A stretch of 64,000 nucleotides of DNA from Kordia periserrulae (GCF_003054265.1 NZ_QBKT01000004.1:62001-126000), one strand, 5' to 3'; counted from the first letter of the stretch, positions 19,265 to 27,890 are shown. Notes: generated from the sequence alone by a model not told the origin. A program made the numbers and translations.

Positions 19265-20377
19265 ATGGAAAAAAAATTAATTGAATCAGACTTCTTAAAA
19301 GTCGAATATGACTTTATAGAATACTATGTCGGAATGGCGAAAATGGTCGTCTACTGGCACGTAAAAGCCCTCGGATTTGAAGTCATAGCGTACTGCGGAC
19401 CAGAAACGGGCTATCCGGAACAATGTTCGTATTACATCGTAAAAAATGATATCAAATTGGTCATCACCTCAGCTTCCAATCCAAAATCATATCAAATTGT
19501 ATCGTTTGTCGATTTGCACGGAAATGGAATCAAAAGAATTGGCGTAAAAATTAAAGATGTGCCAACTTTTTATCAAAATGCTTTAGAAAAAGGTGCAGTT
19601 CCGATGCGTTTTCCGTACACCATTTCAGATGCGCATGGTTCGGTAGATATGGCCTCTGTGAAAATTTTTGATGATAACGAAATTGTCTTTGTCGATTATG
19701 ATAAGTATGACGGCGTTTTTATGCCAGGGTTTGAACCTGTAGAAAGCGGTGAATGGGATTTTGACAAAGAAGAGTCCTATTTGCAAGATATTGACCATAT
19801 TGCCAGCGCATTGCGAATCAATGAAATTAAAATTTGGGAAACGTACTTTAACAACATTTTCTCATCCAAAACGGTATCCTGCTTTGATGAACGCCAAAAA
19901 GATGGCGAAAATAAAATAGGAATGTATTTAAAAGTGTTGCAAACGGACGATAAACAAGTCAATAACGTTTTGGTAGAACCTGATCAACACAAAAACACAC
20001 AAGTACAATTATTCATCGATCAAAATTACGGTTCTGGAATTCAGCACATTGCGTTTTCATCGTCAAACATCTTTAAATCGGTAGAAATACTGCGAAAAAA
20101 CGGCGTAAAATTCACATCGTTTCCAGATTCTTATTACAACAATTTGCGCAAAAAATATCCAAAGCTCGATGTTGATAAAATGCAGAAACACGGCGTTTTA
20201 TGTGATGTGATTGACGATACGTTTTTACTACAAGTATTTACAGCACCTATTGGCGATAGAGCAACATTCTTCTATGAAATCATACAACGTGTAAATTATT
20301 ATGAAGGTTTCGGTTTAGATAACATTCACGCGTTGTTTGAAGCGATGGAAGAGGAAGTAATGATGAATAAATCATAA
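19265..20377 (+). CDS. hmaS: 4-hydroxymandelate synthase-like Fe(II) dioxygenase (HPPD family)
   Basis: 370 residues, two vicinal-oxygen-chelate repeats of the 4-hydroxyphenylpyruvate dioxygenase (HPPD)/hydroxymandelate synthase (HMS) family. The Fe(II) triad is present: His178 (DIDHIAS), His261 (GIQHIAF) and Glu338 (FFYEIIQR). Both enzymes act on 4-hydroxyphenylpyruvate; HPPD gives homogentisate and HMS gives 4-hydroxymandelate. The Asn of the HPPD 'INEP' motif is Val237 here (VLVEPD). As I remember it, this is a hydrophobic Ile in HMS, so the site favours HMS. The C-terminal helix reads DRATFFYE instead of HPPD's usual DRPTLFLE. Context agrees: the gene lies between an aminotransferase and a 2-hydroxyacid oxidase inside an NRPS operon, and no homogentisate pathway gene is nearby. 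HPPD itself remains the alternative, for example for pigment or quinone synthesis. Confidence 0.82.
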   Translation: MEKKLIESDFLKVEYDFIEYYVGMAKMVVYWHVKALGFEVIAYCGPETGYPEQCSYYIVKNDIKLVITSASNPKSYQIVSFVDLHGNGIKRIGVKIKDVPTFYQNALEKGAVPMRFPYTISDAHGSVDMASVKIFDDNEIVFVDYDKYDGVFMPGFEPVESGEWDFDKEESYLQDIDHIASALRINEIKIWETYFNNIFSSKTVSCFDERQKDGENKIGMYLKVLQTDDKQVNNVLVEPDQHKNTQVQLFIDQNYGSGIQHIAFSSSNIFKSVEILRKNGVKFTSFPDSYYNNLRKKYPKLDVDKMQKHGVLCDVIDDTFLLQVFTAPIGDRATFFYEIIQRVNYYEGFGLDNIHALFEAMEEEVMMNKS

Positions 20378-20383
20378 AATCGA

Positions 20384-21775
20384 ATGGAAGTAGCAACATT
20401 TATAGAAGAACTGGCAACAATTGTCGGTGAAAAATACATCATCACCAATCCCATCGATTTTTACACCTACGTTAAAGATTACAGTACGGGAAAACTAGCG
20501 TCTCCAATGTGTATTGTACGACCAAACTCTACGGCGCAAATTTCAAAAATTGCAAAATTTTGCAACGATCACGGACTCCGAATTACCGTAAGAGGCGGTG
20601 GAAGTGGCGTAAGTGGTGGTTGCTTAACAGATGAATCAAACATTATTGTATCGTTAGACCGTTTAAACCGTATCATCGAAATCAACGAAATAGACCGATA
20701 CGTCGTAGCAGAAGCAGGTGTTGTAACACAAGTGCTTCAAGATAGTTTGAAAGAGAGAAACTTATTTTTTCCACAAAACATCAGCAGCGCTAGTTTGAGT
20801 TTTATTGGCGGAAATGTAGCGGTATCTAGCGGAAGTCCAAAATCACTCAAATATGGAAGTACCAAAAACTATGTCATTAACTTAGAAGTGGTATTGCCCA
20901 ATGGAGAAGTGATTTGGACAGGAAAAAACGTTAAAAAGAATGCTACAGGCTACAATTTAACACAATTATTTGTAGGAAGCGAAGGAACACTAGGTATCAT
21001 TACCAAAGTCGTATTGCAAATTGTTCCTGTAAAAAAAGAAGCGTTGGTGTATGCGCCGTTTAGCAATCTTGAAAATTTATTTTCTTTTGTGGAAGCCTTT
21101 TTTAAGGTAGGAATGCATGCTTCTAGTTTAGAGTTTTTAGACAAAAATGGCTGTCGTCTAGTTTTTGACTATTTACAGGAAAGATTTGATGAAAAAGCTA
21201 CGCAAGGCGCGTTGTGGATTGAGTTTGAATCGGATACAGACGAGGAAAACTTGGCAAAAATAGAAGCATTGTACACATTGCTTTCAAAATTTACAGACCA
21301 AGAGTTGTTAATTGGGCAAACCCAAAAGGAAATTGAAAATCTCTGGAAATATCGCAAAAAAATTGGAGAAGCAGCGATGAATCACGGCCACTTTCACGAT
21401 TTAGACATCGTAGTTCCGCGCTCAAAAAGTAGTGATATTTATGCCATTATCAACTACATCTGTACATCACTCGATTTAGAGTTTGTTGTAGTCGGTCACA
21501 TTGGCGATGGAAACTTTCATATCAATATTTTTAAAGACCAAAATATCAATCATAAAAGTTGGGCTGATAAAATGGATTCCTGCATTTCATTTCTCTTTGA
21601 AAAAGTAATTGCTGTAGGAGGCGAAATATCGGGTGAACACGGTGTAGGAACGCATAATAAGACCTATTTTCAAGAGTTCACTGCAAAGCAAAACTTACAC
21701 ATTATGAAGGGCATTAAAAAGGTATTTGATCCAAAAAATATATTAAACACCAATAACATATTTTTCAATTACTAG
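20384..21775 (+). CDS. FAD-linked 2-hydroxyacid oxidase/dehydrogenase (GlcD/D-lactate dehydrogenase type), candidate hydroxymandelate oxidase
   Basis: 463 residues, starting 6 bp after the preceding stop. The N-terminal FAD-binding-4 domain shows RGGGSGVSGG (FAD pyrophosphate loop) and ISSASLSFIGGNVAVSSGSP. The C-terminal FAD-oxidase_C domain shows VGHIGDGNFHINIF and GGEISGEHGVG, and the protein ends with the family-typical FDPKNILN. The family oxidises 2-hydroxyacids such as glycolate, D-lactate and D-2-hydroxyglutarate to 2-oxoacids. Placed after the hydroxymandelate-synthase-like gene, it is the only candidate for oxidising 4-hydroxymandelate to 4-hydroxyphenylglyoxylate. Known Hpg clusters use an FMN alpha-hydroxyacid oxidase (Hmo) from an unrelated fold, so this would be a non-orthologous replacement. 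Family assignment is firm; substrate is inferred. Confidence 0.85.
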   Translation: MEVATFIEELATIVGEKYIITNPIDFYTYVKDYSTGKLASPMCIVRPNSTAQISKIAKFCNDHGLRITVRGGGSGVSGGCLTDESNIIVSLDRLNRIIEINEIDRYVVAEAGVVTQVLQDSLKERNLFFPQNISSASLSFIGGNVAVSSGSPKSLKYGSTKNYVINLEVVLPNGEVIWTGKNVKKNATGYNLTQLFVGSEGTLGIITKVVLQIVPVKKEALVYAPFSNLENLFSFVEAFFKVGMHASSLEFLDKNGCRLVFDYLQERFDEKATQGALWIEFESDTDEENLAKIEALYTLLSKFTDQELLIGQTQKEIENLWKYRKKIGEAAMNHGHFHDLDIVVPRSKSSDIYAIINYICTSLDLEFVVVGHIGDGNFHINIFKDQNINHKSWADKMDSCISFLFEKVIAVGGEISGEHGVGTHNKTYFQEFTAKQNLHIMKGIKKVFDPKNILNTNNIFFNY

Positions 21776-21778
21776 AAT

Positions 21779-21793
21779 TACGTTTTTACCGTA
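21779..21793 (+). promoter_or_regulatory. Palindromic site TACGTTTTTACCGTA upstream of the TonB receptor gene
   Basis: The 15-mer matches TACGGTnnnACCGTA, found upstream of three small peptide genes in this window, with one mismatch. It lies just after the stop of the FAD oxidase gene and 120 bp before the receptor start. A TAnnTTT-like element (TATTTTTC, 21827) follows at an offset about one helical turn longer than at the peptide genes. Regulatory function is inferred from recurrence only. Confidence 0.45.
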
Positions 21794-21913
21794 ACAATAG
21801 TAAGTTATAATAAAAAAAAGTGGGACTATTTTTCTGCATTTTAGCCAAAAATAACCACCTAACACCAACAAAAGCCTAAGGGCATTAAAACGAATTACAT
21901 AAACATTACAATC

Positions 21914-24307
21914 ATGATTAAAAACATTCTTTGTCTATTCACCTTGTTGATAATTTCATCAACAGCCTTAGCACAAGTAGAAATTAAAGGAAAGGTAACT
22001 AGTCAAAAAGAGATTATCGCATTTGCAAATGTCGTTGTTAAAGATGAAGCGAATAAAATAGTTTCAGGAGCGATTACAGAAGATGACGGCTCGTTTACTG
22101 TAAGTGTAGAAAAGGGAAAATATACCATTACTATTAGTTATTTAGGATATCAAGAATGGAGAAAGGAAATTGACCTTACAGAAGAACTCGCTACCGTGTT
22201 TGATGTAGGAACTATCGTTTTGGAAGAAGCTGCTACCGAGTTGAAAAGCGTTACCGTAGTTGCTGAAAAACCGATATTTCAACGAAAAACGGATCGTTTG
22301 GTGTTCAATGTGGAACAAAGTGTTGCCGCACAAGGTGGAGATGCGTTAGATGCATTGAGCGTTGCGCCAGGCGTTACCGTGCAAGACGGTGTCATTTCCA
22401 TGTTAGGAAAAAGCGGAATGCGCGTGATGATTGACGGAAGAATCTCAAACTTAGCAGGCGATGAATTGCTTAATTTCTTAAACTCAATTCAAGCATCTGA
22501 TATCAAGTCGGTTGAAATCATTACGAATCCGCCAGCAAAATACGAAGCGCAAGGAAATGGAGGTTTGATAAACATTATTTTAAAGCGTGCAAGAGAAAAT
22601 AGCTGGAACAATTCTATTTCAACCTCGTATCGACAAATGATTTTGCCAATGTTTACGGTTGGAAACAACTTTAAATATCGAAAAAATAGAGTCAACATTT
22701 TAGCAACAGCGAATGCGCGATTAGGAGATCAACGGTATATTCAAGAAGCGGAAATTTTCTATGACCAAAGCACGTGGGAAACCTATACGTCGCAAGATAG
22801 AGATATTGAAGATTTTTCAGGACGTTTGATTTTTGATTACGAAATCAACGACAAATCAAAAATTGGTTTCCAAGTATCAGCAAGTACGAGCAATCCGTTT
22901 TGGAAAGATTTTGCGAATACAGACATTTTAAATCCGTCAAGACAATTAGATTCTATTATCAAGTCTAACGGAACACGTGACGCAGGAACCAATAACCTTT
23001 CATTAAACGCTCATTACAGCGCGCAGTTAGATACATTAGGTAGAAATATTTCAGTTGATTTGGACTATTTTAAATTCTCTGCAACAGATGAACGTGACAT
23101 TGTTGCAAATATATTTGATTCCAACAATCAATTTCAAAATCCAAACTTCTTAGGATTCAATGGTACCGATAGAGATGTTTCCAATTACAGTGCACGAATT
23201 GATATAGAACATCCATTCAAAGCTTTCGATTTTTCGTATGGAGCTAAAATAAGTTACATTGATAGTGATTATGAAGTAACTAACATTGATGAAATCTTTA
23301 ATATAAATCAACAAGACAAGTTTAACTATATTGAGCGAATCCAAGCAGTATATGTTAACATGTTTAAAAAGTTCAACGATAAATGGTCAATGCAACTTGG
23401 ATTGCGTTTGGAAAATACTGACACGCAAGGAACTTCAGGTTCGTTAAATATCACTACTGATATTGATTATACAAAACTATTCCCAACAGTGTATCTTGCC
23501 TACGCGCCAAACGAAAACAACTCGTATTCCTTCAACTATGGAAGACGTATCAACCGTCCGTATTTTGCGCAATTGAATCCGGCAGAATTTTTCATCAATC
23601 GATTTGCTTCTAGTACAGGAAATCCGTTCTTACAGCCATCGTTTAATGATAATTTTGAGCTTTCACACTTGTACAAAGGAAAACTATCAACCACAATCTT
23701 TTTCGAAAGAGAAACTGACGGAATCGGAACCATCGCAGTGGCAGATAATACAACGTTTAATGAACTCATCAGTCCGTTTAACTATTATACATTATACCGT
23801 TACGGACTTTCAGAATCGTATAGCTTTAAGCCAGTGTCATGGTGGAGTAGCCAAAACTTATTGTTTTTAGTGAATTATGATTCTAGAATTACCAATGCAG
23901 CGTTAAACATTCCAGAACGAAGAGATTTTAGCTATTACTTATCTACAGACAACATCATCAACTTGAGCGAAGATAGAAGCAAAAGTTTACAAATCAATTA
24001 TTGGTATTCAGCGCCATTTACTAGAAACCAAACGGAAAACGAATCCAATCAAGCATTAAACATTGGTTACAGAATGTCAATGTTTAGTAAGAAGGTTCAA
24101 TTTGGGATTAACTTTTTAGATATTTTCGATACCAGTCCGAGAAAAAGTATCAACACTGTAAATGGAATTCGTTCCACGCATTTAGGTTTTGGTGTTTTTA
24201 GAGGTAGAGGATTCAGATTTTCGTTGAGCTATAATTTTGGGAATAATAAAATTAATGTTAGAAACAGAAAATCAGGAAATGATGAAGAGCAGAGAAGAAC
24301 AAATTAA
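21914..24307 (+). CDS. TonB-dependent receptor-like outer-membrane beta-barrel protein
   Basis: 797 residues with a signal peptide (cleavage near STALAQ). An N-terminal carboxypeptidase-regulatory-like domain (VEIKGKVTSQKEIIAFANV, about 20-110) is followed by a plug-like region (about 115-225; LDALSVAPGVTVQDG, VEIITNPPAKYEAQGNGGLI). The rest is a long beta-strand barrel of the flavobacterial OMP_b-brl_3 type. It should sit in the outer membrane and take up, or less often secrete, a ligand using TonB energy. It lies inside the NRPS operon after a 138-bp gap carrying a possible regulatory palindrome, and its end overlaps the thioesterase gene. A role in re-uptake of the cluster's product, such as a siderophore or signal peptide, is possible, but this subfamily is not diagnostic of siderophores. 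Confidence 0.88.
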   Translation: MIKNILCLFTLLIISSTALAQVEIKGKVTSQKEIIAFANVVVKDEANKIVSGAITEDDGSFTVSVEKGKYTITISYLGYQEWRKEIDLTEELATVFDVGTIVLEEAATELKSVTVVAEKPIFQRKTDRLVFNVEQSVAAQGGDALDALSVAPGVTVQDGVISMLGKSGMRVMIDGRISNLAGDELLNFLNSIQASDIKSVEIITNPPAKYEAQGNGGLINIILKRARENSWNNSISTSYRQMILPMFTVGNNFKYRKNRVNILATANARLGDQRYIQEAEIFYDQSTWETYTSQDRDIEDFSGRLIFDYEINDKSKIGFQVSASTSNPFWKDFANTDILNPSRQLDSIIKSNGTRDAGTNNLSLNAHYSAQLDTLGRNISVDLDYFKFSATDERDIVANIFDSNNQFQNPNFLGFNGTDRDVSNYSARIDIEHPFKAFDFSYGAKISYIDSDYEVTNIDEIFNINQQDKFNYIERIQAVYVNMFKKFNDKWSMQLGLRLENTDTQGTSGSLNITTDIDYTKLFPTVYLAYAPNENNSYSFNYGRRINRPYFAQLNPAEFFINRFASSTGNPFLQPSFNDNFELSHLYKGKLSTTIFFERETDGIGTIAVADNTTFNELISPFNYYTLYRYGLSESYSFKPVSWWSSQNLLFLVNYDSRITNAALNIPERRDFSYYLSTDNIINLSEDRSKSLQINYWYSAPFTRNQTENESNQALNIGYRMSMFSKKVQFGINFLDIFDTSPRKSINTVNGIRSTHLGFGVFRGRGFRFSLSYNFGNNKINVRNRKSGNDEEQRRTN

Positions 24308-25040
24308 AACAGGAAAAGTACAGTTGTTTCTATTGCATTTTGCAGGCGGAAACGGCTATTCGTACGATTTCTTAAAACCATATATACCTGCGAATGTTGA
24401 ATTTATTCCTTTAGAATTACCAGGAAGAGGAAAACGATTCAAGGATACTTTTATCAATTCTAAGAAAGAAGCTATTCAGGACTATGTTACCCAAATACAA
24501 AACAAAAGAAACCGCACATTGCCTTACATCATCTTTGGGCATAGTATGGGCGCCACTTTAGGTTTATCGGTAGCGTATGAAATGCAACGTTTGGGCGACC
24601 AACCGCAACATTTGGTAGTTTCTGGAAACTCAGGTCCAGGCGCGCCACCAGTGCCAGGAAAGCCTAAAAAGGGAAAACGTTACTTAATGGACGAAGCTAC
24701 TTTTAAAGATGAATTGAGAGAACTAGGAGGAATCCCAGAAGAAGTATTGGTCAATGAAGAGCTATACACGTTTTTTGAACCAATCATGCGCTCTGATTTT
24801 GAAATTTTAGAAAAAGATCCACTTTCCATAGAATTAAAAATCAAACTCTTATGTCCAATATTTGCAATGATGGGCTCGGAAGAAGACCAAGTTGTCAATA
24901 TTGAAAACTGGAAACGCTATACCATTGCGGGATTTGACTTTGAAGTATTTGATGGAAATCATTTCTTCATTCACAATCATCCAAAACAAGTAGTCAATAC
25001 CATACTAACTATATCCAAGGGAACTGAAGTACAACACTAA
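24279..25040 (+). CDS. Type II thioesterase (alpha/beta-hydrolase, RifR/GrsT family)
   Basis: The start chosen is the ATGATG at 24279/24282, preceded by AGGAA. It overlaps the receptor gene by 29 bp and gives 253 residues; an upstream in-frame ATG at 24237 would give 267. Family features are FLLHFAGGNGYSYDFLKPYI, LELPGRGKRFKD, the nucleophile elbow GHSMGA (Ser89 from 24279) and a C-terminal GNHFFIHN with the catalytic His. Such enzymes clear misprimed acyl groups from NRPS and PKS carrier domains. No thioesterase domain is fused to any NRPS in the window, so this is the only visible thioesterase and might also take part in product release. Confidence 0.9.
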   Translation: MMKSREEQIKTGKVQLFLLHFAGGNGYSYDFLKPYIPANVEFIPLELPGRGKRFKDTFINSKKEAIQDYVTQIQNKRNRTLPYIIFGHSMGATLGLSVAYEMQRLGDQPQHLVVSGNSGPGAPPVPGKPKKGKRYLMDEATFKDELRELGGIPEEVLVNEELYTFFEPIMRSDFEILEKDPLSIELKIKLLCPIFAMMGSEEDQVVNIENWKRYTIAGFDFEVFDGNHFFIHNHPKQVVNTILTISKGTEVQH

Positions 25041-25240
25041 AAATCACACAACAAAAATCAGCATAGAGACAATTATTTACTCGATAATCGAGATGTATAA
25101 TGTTCTGACGCTTGCGTCGAAATGTTTTAATAGTTTCTACTGAATGCTTCGTGGGCTTACCCCGAAGTAGTTGACTTAATCAGCCTTGCTGTTTTTTGGA
25201 GTTTTGTGATAGTTACCACAACAATCTAAATTGCTAAATC
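25041..25240. other. Intergenic region with several short hairpins
   Basis: No gene seen. It holds CTCGAT-A-ATCGAG at 25080-25092, GACGC-TT-GCGTC at 25107-25118 and an imperfect hairpin around 25147-25167 (CTTCGTGGG...CCCGAAG). There is no long T-run after them, so they are not clear rho-independent terminators. The stretch may contain the promoter of the ABC exporter gene or a degenerate intergenic repeat. Confidence 0.4.
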
Positions 25241-26878
25241 ATGATCAAACTTAAAAAGAAAGATATACTTCTTTTATTTTTATACGCCATTCCCAATACC
25301 ATTCTTAGTTTTGGAATTGTGTTTATAATAAATAAAGTCTTAGCACGCAATCCAAACTTTATGAAAGACTATATGATTATTGTCTTTCTAGCCATTGTAT
25401 TTTATGCGTATTTGTTAAATATCATCTTTCAAAAAGGACTCAATAAATATGCGTTTAAAATATTGTACGACAATGAAAAAAAGTTATTCAACCAAATTCT
25501 AAAAGCACCGCTCAAAACGCTTGAAAACTTCGGTAGTCAGCGATTTTATACTGCCATGGAAGATTTGCGATTGTTTGCCAATTTGCCATATACAGTTACA
25601 CATACGGTAAGCTCGTTACTCATGCTAATTTTAGGTGTAATTTACATGTTTACCATTTCGGTAAAAGCAGCAGCTATTGTGTTGGTATTGGTCGTGTTGG
25701 TAGCGTTGTGTTATTTTATTGTGATGAACTCAATGTCGTCACAAGTAGGACAATTGCGAAAACTGAACGAACATTATTATGGTTATGTAACAGATTTATT
25801 ATCAGGATTTAAAGAGTTAAAATTAAGTCTTTCACGAAGAAAAAACATTCTCAACAAATACTTAGGACCTAACCGTGACGAATCGGAAGGATTGGATTTT
25901 AAAATCAACTATGTATTCTTGTCCATCAACATGATAAGTCAATACGGACTGTACTTTGTCATTGCAGCTATTCTTTTCGGATTGCCTGCGATGGGATTGC
26001 TCGATAGTGAAGAAGTCATAGCGTATGTTGTAGTTATTCTTTTTATTTCTGGACCTATCAATAATTTAATCAACTTGCAGCAAACCTATACACGTTTTAT
26101 GGTTGCTAACAGGCGTATCAATACGTTTATGAAAGATTTTGAAATTGATATAATGTCAACAGAAGAAGAAGTTATAACCGACAAACAATTACAATCCTTA
26201 GAATTCAAAGATGTATGCTTCTCATACAATAACAAAGAGCAAGAAGACAGTGCCTTTGCTTTAGGGCCTGTAAACTTAAAAATCAACGCTGGAGAAGTCA
26301 TTTTTATCATTGGTGGAAACGGTTCTGGAAAAAGTACGTTTGTAAACATTCTTACAGGATTGTACGAACCATCAAAAGGAGAGATCATTCTGAATGGCGA
26401 AGAAGCCATCAATGTAAAAGAAGATTTACAAGATTCGATGGCGGCAATTTTCACCAACAATCACATCTTCTCAAAAAACTATGACAATTATGCATTAGAA
26501 GGAAATGAAGAATATGCCAAGTTGTTGGAAACCATGCAATTGAATGAAGTTGTGACGAATGACAAAGAAGAATCGGCGCGTAGACGATTTTCCAAAGGAC
26601 AAAGCAAGCGAATGTCCATGATATTTGCCTTGTTAGAAAAGAAGCCAATTTTAATCTTAGATGAATGGGCAGCCGATCAAGATCCACATTTTAGAAAATT
26701 CTTTTACGAGCAACTCATTCCAAAACTTAAAAAAGAAGGAAAAACAATCATTGCCGTAACCCATGACGATGCGTATTTCAAATCTGCCGATAGAATCATC
26801 AAATTCAATTATGGAAAAATCGTAAAAGACATAGAAACGCAGAAAAATGAACAGGAATTAACTTCAATTTGGACATAA
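25241..26878 (+). CDS. Cyclic-peptide/siderophore export ABC transporter, PvdE/SyrD type (fused TMD-NBD)
   Basis: 545 residues. The N-terminal ~290 residues are hydrophobic with about six membrane helices. The nucleotide-binding domain has Walker A GGNGSGKST (about 358-366), the ABC signature region RRFSKGQSKRMSM (a divergent LSGGQ) and Walker B PILILDEWAADQDPHFR. The D-E-W-A-A-D-Q-D-P string is the hallmark of the PvdE/SyrD 'cyclic peptide export' family, which moves nonribosomal peptides or their precursors from cytoplasm to periplasm. Its place between NRPS genes makes it the probable exporter of the assembled peptide. A periplasmic membrane-anchored hydrolase at 32349 could act on the exported form. 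Confidence 0.9.
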   Translation: MIKLKKKDILLLFLYAIPNTILSFGIVFIINKVLARNPNFMKDYMIIVFLAIVFYAYLLNIIFQKGLNKYAFKILYDNEKKLFNQILKAPLKTLENFGSQRFYTAMEDLRLFANLPYTVTHTVSSLLMLILGVIYMFTISVKAAAIVLVLVVLVALCYFIVMNSMSSQVGQLRKLNEHYYGYVTDLLSGFKELKLSLSRRKNILNKYLGPNRDESEGLDFKINYVFLSINMISQYGLYFVIAAILFGLPAMGLLDSEEVIAYVVVILFISGPINNLINLQQTYTRFMVANRRINTFMKDFEIDIMSTEEEVITDKQLQSLEFKDVCFSYNNKEQEDSAFALGPVNLKINAGEVIFIIGGNGSGKSTFVNILTGLYEPSKGEIILNGEEAINVKEDLQDSMAAIFTNNHIFSKNYDNYALEGNEEYAKLLETMQLNEVVTNDKEESARRRFSKGQSKRMSMIFALLEKKPILILDEWAADQDPHFRKFFYEQLIPKLKKEGKTIIAVTHDDAYFKSADRIIKFNYGKIVKDIETQKNEQELTSIWT

Positions 26879-26951
26879 ATATCCGTTTTGTACAACAATT
26901 GCACGGTTATTGTAGTTATTATCTGTAATAAATATATCAAATAAAAAACTC

Positions 26952-27671
26952 ATGAAAAAAGTACACCACACACACACATTCAAAAAACCAATCTATTCAT
27001 TACTAATACTAACATTAACAGTAGGAACTATGTTTTCACAATCAAAAACCAATAAATTCCAGAAATATCTGAACGATATCAATAAATGGGAAGTTGCCAC
27101 ACAAGAGCAAGGAAGCGACCTACACGTAGCTTTTCAATACAATAAAGGGACAGAAAATAAAATAAATTCTACGCATACTATACCATTATCAGCATTTAAT
27201 GTAGAAAACACTTCCAACGGTAAAACCTACGAATTGCAACGAAACGCAGGAACAGTTACGTTTTTACCTAAAAATAAATTCGCATTCGCTAAGAATGACG
27301 ACTTTAAAAATCAATTAGAAAAAGTAATTGCTACCAAAGCTCCAGACGGTTTGTTACTAGTATTAGCGATGTCCGATACTTCTGTAGCCGATATCAAAGC
27401 TGTAAAAGCACAAACAGGCGAACTCGATTTGAAAGATTTATTAGCAGTGGCTTCTACAGGAGTAAAAGCAGATTTTATCAACGAAATCAAATCGTTAGGA
27501 TATGAAGACATCTCTATGTCTAACATCATTGCGTTCAAATCAATGGGCATTGACGCGAAATGGATTAGCGAAATGAACAAAGAGCAAAACAAAACATTGC
27601 GTACTTCAGAATTAATCATGCTTAAAAAAGGAAAAATAAAAAGCAAGATGAAAGCAAAAATGAAGTCATAA
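26952..27671 (+). CDS. Secreted protein of unknown function with 'lGYeDiSmsniIAFKsmGI' repeats
   Basis: 239 residues. The N-terminus is basic then hydrophobic, consistent with a signal peptide (cleavage near GTMFSQ). A central region (about 35-120) has no motif I recognise. The C-terminal part contains short helical repeats of the type 'F..EIKSLGYEDISMSNIIAFKSMGID', known from the tails of some BlaR1-like and other Bacteroidota proteins. The last residues are strongly basic (KKGKIKSKMKAKMKS). The gene lies 73 bp after the exporter gene and ends at a strong terminator, so it may share that transcript. Function unknown. Confidence 0.7.
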   Translation: MKKVHHTHTFKKPIYSLLILTLTVGTMFSQSKTNKFQKYLNDINKWEVATQEQGSDLHVAFQYNKGTENKINSTHTIPLSAFNVENTSNGKTYELQRNAGTVTFLPKNKFAFAKNDDFKNQLEKVIATKAPDGLLLVLAMSDTSVADIKAVKAQTGELDLKDLLAVASTGVKADFINEIKSLGYEDISMSNIIAFKSMGIDAKWISEMNKEQNKTLRTSELIMLKKGKIKSKMKAKMKS

Positions 27672-27707
27672 ATACACCAAGTAAACACCAAACTTCATAT
27701 ACATAGC

Positions 27708-27746
27708 GTCAGTATCTGATTGCTTTTTCAGATACTGACAGCTTTT
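27708..27746 (+). terminator. Rho-independent terminator after the exporter/secreted protein pair
   Basis: A perfect 12-bp stem GTCAGTATCTGA (27708-27719) / TCAGATACTGAC (27728-27739) with an 8-base loop, followed by AGCTTTT. It separates the upstream genes from the glycine NRPS at 27891, which should therefore have its own promoter in the remaining ~145 bp. Confidence 0.75.
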
Positions 27747-27890
27747 CAAGTGTCTTAAAATCAACTCAATATAGTGAAAAACATCCGTAACTATTTGAAA
27801 ACTAACCATTTTCAAATGTGCACTTTCTTTGCCTAAACGTAGGCAACAACACCTTACCGAAGAGCAACACTATTACTGAAACCAGAAACC

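Noticed and set aside
19265-20377. Homogentisate-forming HPPD of tyrosine breakdown
   Set aside because: Not fully excluded, but the Asn-to-Val change and the aminotransferase/oxidase neighbours within an NRPS operon favour hydroxymandelate synthase.
24237-24278. Earlier thioesterase start at 24237
   Set aside because: The extra residues are encoded within the receptor barrel end and the ATGATG at 24279 has AGGAA just upstream.
26086-26460. 124-codon - strand frame opposite the ABC transporter
   Set aside because: Overlaps the nucleotide-binding domain coding sequence; no independent support.
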